Part shown: piece after piece, positions 61,102 through 64,000 of the stretch
Layout of the letters: each line of letters begins with the position of its first letter
How positions within the stretch are numbered: the stretch's first letter is position 1
Assembly: GCA_002007465.1 (NCBI GenBank)
Contig: LNAC01000066.1
Coordinates: forward strand, 1,030,381-1,094,380
DNA from: Ailurus styani
Lineage: Eukaryota > Chordata > Mammalia > Carnivora > Ailuridae
Length of the DNA: 64,000 nucleotides
Direction of reading: 5' to 3'
Made by a program: the position numbers and the translations under genes
The notes under the pieces: generated by a model
What the model was told of the DNA's origin: nothing
Seen by the model: only the letters and a program-made list of their open reading frames with translations
The model's database searches: none

Positions 61102-62321
61102 AATTACCATTTCACTTAGATTTATAATTATTTCATTTTTTCATAGATAATCTTTGATACTCCTGGAATTTGTAATAAAGAGTGAGATAGGTATTGAGGG
61201 ATAGTGGTGGGGAGGGATGGAGATGTGTTAGAGTGTGTACACATGTTCATGTGTGTTGTTTGGTCAATCAACAGCCTTTGGTAAGAGTATTTCTATCATA
61301 CTTAGAACTACATGATAATTCCTACTTGAGCTCATCTAAATGAAACAATTGATTTTTTGAGTTCCAGCTGGGCCAAAGAATTCTAATCATTCCCTTTGAA
61401 ATACCTACTATTTTGCCTCCTGTGACTTTATTTATTTTACAAAACCCTTCTGATTAGTTCAAACAACTGACTTGCTTTCAATAGAATAAAATGATTCCTT
61501 TTTAAAGATCTGTTTCTATTGTAGAAAGCTGATATGTTTGGCTTGGGACACATCTGAGATGTTTAAATATAAATGGACATGTACTCTCATCCTCAAATGA
61601 TTGTTTCCTCCTTTCTCTACAGTATTTATTTCCTTCCCTTCCCTTCCTGCTTCTACCTTTCTTCTGGTCTTTATCACCTGGTTCTTTCCTTGACTTGACC
61701 TACATATTGACCCCAGTTTTCTCCCTAAAACCCCACCAGGCTCAAAAGTCCTCAATTCCTCTGTGCAAGGCCAGTGTCCCCATAGGCCTGGAGCTGGGAA
61801 GAGAGGTCAGGGCTGCAAACCTTCCTTTGGCAGTCATCCCTGGTGAAAGGATTTTCACATGTGTAAATCTTTTAGGACAAAGACTGCAGACAGCATGAGT
61901 GCAAGATTTTCTGGATCTGCCTCAGGTCCAGGACATCACAGGGACCACCCCATGTGGGACTCTCCTCATCATTCCCATAACATTTCAGCTCAGTGAAAAT
62001 GAACATCAAAAGCCACCCTGAAGAAGAAAAGAAAATGAAGAGATGTCAGCTTGTGGCCTGGAGAACCAGCTGAGAGAAGGACAGTGTCTGACCAGGCAGC
62101 CAGCTCGGGGGGTACTGGGAGCCCCCTTCGCCTGCTCTCGAGGTGCTTTCCTGTGGTTGCTCCTTCGGCCAACATCTTGTATTTAACCATTTGTCTTCTC
62201 TCCCATTGCTGTTATTTCATAGTTGACTTGGAATTAAGGGAGGAGGAGGTGAAAGGACTACTGTGTTGCTTAACTTAGCAGCGGTGGGTAGGACACATAT
62301 TCACAGTCAAGAGAGGAAGGT

Positions 62322-62529
62322 AGGGCGCCTGCGTGGCTCAGTGGGTTAAAGCCTCTGCTTTCGGCTCAGGTCATGATCTCAGGGTCCTGGAATCGAGGCC
62401 CGCATCGGGCTCCCTGCTCAGCGGGGAGCCTGCTTCCCCCCCACTCTCTGCCTGCCTCTCTGCCTCCTGTGATCTCTCTCCCTCTGTCAAATAAATAAAT
62501 AAATAAAACTAAAAAATAAAAAAAAAAAG
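62322..62529 (+). mobile_element. Young Can-SINE
   Basis: Near-consensus copy ending in a long A-rich tail. The duplication agagaggaaggt is at about 62,310-62,321 and 62,530-62,541. Confidence 0.92.
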
Positions 62530-62544
62530 AGAGAGGAAGGTGAT

Positions 62545-64000
62545 TCACTCGCAAAATATGTTCTGACGAAAGAAGTTAAGATGGAGGAAGATACAATAAA
62601 TTTCCTTCCAACCCACTCTCATCCCCACCACTGTTCCATCAAAGGGAGGTCCCAGAATAGTTCTCAGAAGTATTTAAGGGGCTTAGGAAAAAGAAGACCT
62701 GCACATGTGGCAACCCAGCTCACTCAGTGTCTCTGCCAAAGAGAAACCATTGACTATTGAGACCACTGAGGGACCTCTGCCCTGGAGATTCAGGGCAAAG
62801 CCCCAGCCTGGGTCCCAGTCAAGGGATACTTTGGGTTCCTTAGCAAAGGTTCTCAAGCTCAACCATTTTAAGCAATCTCATGGGAGGCCTGGCTATAATG
62901 TGAAGCTGGGTGTATATTTTCTTGGAGCCTCTGGACACAATGTCTTCATATGGCACCCCAATAGCCATTCCCAGCCAATTTTTAAAACTGCCGTAGTTTC
63001 ACCATTTAGCAGATTCATTTATCAAATGAGTGAAACCATTACTGGACAAGGCTGGTAGGGTGGTCGGGCATAAAGAAAGGACCCTGGGGGATTCTGCCAA
63101 ATCCTGATCTCCCATGCCTGGGGCTGAGGAGGATGGGACAGCCAGGGGAGTCTTGGAAATCTTGGTGTTGGGAAATTTTTTCAAAGGAGGCTAAAAGGAA
63201 AGAGAAGGAAAGAGCTTGAAACAGATCTGCTTTGCAGCTGTGTCTATAGAGCCCTGGTCAAACTACCTTCGGGGAAGACCAGGTGTGTTTTGGGTTTTTG
63301 TTGTTGTTGTTAATTTGTTTGGTTTCAGTTTTAGGCCTTGGTGAACTGGTACTTTTACACAATGCAACACAAGTAAATAGAAAACTTAAATTTTATGAAA
63401 GACATAAAGAATATATGCCCTATTTTATTACACTGAACAAATAATAAATAGCATTTCATTAACTAAAATAAATTAGTATGGAACCCTGATAAAAGGCTAT
63501 AACTGCTTCTAAACTGATTCTCAGTTTCTGTCCTTAGCTTGCCCCAGTGGGTAATGAACAGGTCATTGACAGAGACAGTTCTGGGGCCAGGTTTTTGAGC
63601 AACCTGGCTTTAGAGGGCATGGCTAATGAAAGTGATGAAGCAGGTGTCTAGTCTGGGAAAGAAAGCAGCCCAAGGGAGAGAGCCACACGTGGTCTTTGGG
63701 CAGATCTATAAAGGTCTCCCGAAACATTGGAGGATCAAAAGAGAGAGGAGGGGTGTAGGAAAACAAAAACGCTGTGCTCAAAAACAGCATCTCCAAGAGC
63801 AGCTAATGAGGACCGCTGAGCACCAGGACCGCAAGGTCCCTGATTCCTGAAGCCGGTCCGGCGCAGAGCACCGCCTCACCCTCGCTTAGCCCAGCACAGC
63901 TGCTGCAAAAGCCATCCAAAGCAAACACGGCTCTCCCCGCAGCAGACTCAACAGAACAAAACCAACACCCAGAAATAAATTGGATCGCCGAGCTCATCAT
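62545..64000. other. Intergenic end of window, no gene seen
   Basis: No repeat family or exon is recognised. The frame at 62,705-63,058 has no family features. No granzyme exon (signal peptide plus IIGG motif) is visible. Confidence 0.45.

Overview
The window is nuclear DNA from a carnivoran mammal. It holds one protein-coding gene, written on the minus strand: ESM1 (endothelial cell-specific molecule 1, endocan). Everything else is intergenic or intronic sequence full of interspersed repeats. About 22 tRNA-derived Can-SINEs, a family restricted to Carnivora, carry the family head (gcgcctgggtggctcag) and an A-rich tail, and most have clear target-site duplications. Their internal block (acaagtaggcagagaggcag, read on the plus strand of minus-oriented copies) is the version I associate with mustelids such as ferret, mink, marten or otter. 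That finer placement is inference.

Layout: 1-32,540 is the intergenic side downstream of ESM1. It has no convincing gene and holds Can-SINEs, old L1, L2, MIR and hAT-type fragments, and several assembly scars: eight single N bases, most next to duplicated sequence, and one 95-base gap inside a SINE. ESM1 runs from about 42,145 (start) down to about 32,545 (poly(A)). Exon 1 lies in a CpG-rich island behind a TATA box. Exon 2 is at 38,340-38,492 and the last coding exon at 33,955-34,052. Intron 2 holds a young L1 3' end, two SINEs, an older L1 3' end and a decayed U6-like pseudogene. Intron 1 holds one SINE and a long repeat-poor stretch. From 42,180 to 64,000 is the upstream intergenic side, again SINE/MIR/L2-rich and without a gene. 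The granzyme genes that lie upstream of ESM1 in human are not reached within 22 kb.

The three coding exons join in frame to an apparently intact 183-residue secreted protein: signal peptide, 18 cysteines, the Phe-Phe pair and the Ser-Gly glycosaminoglycan site. Exon 2 is a multiple of three, so skipping it would keep the frame. I found no sign of a new biological system. The points most worth checking are the N-flanked duplications (assembly error or merged alleles), small length changes in the endocan C-terminus, a 26-base direct repeat just upstream of ESM1 exon 3, and a few possible regulatory stretches.
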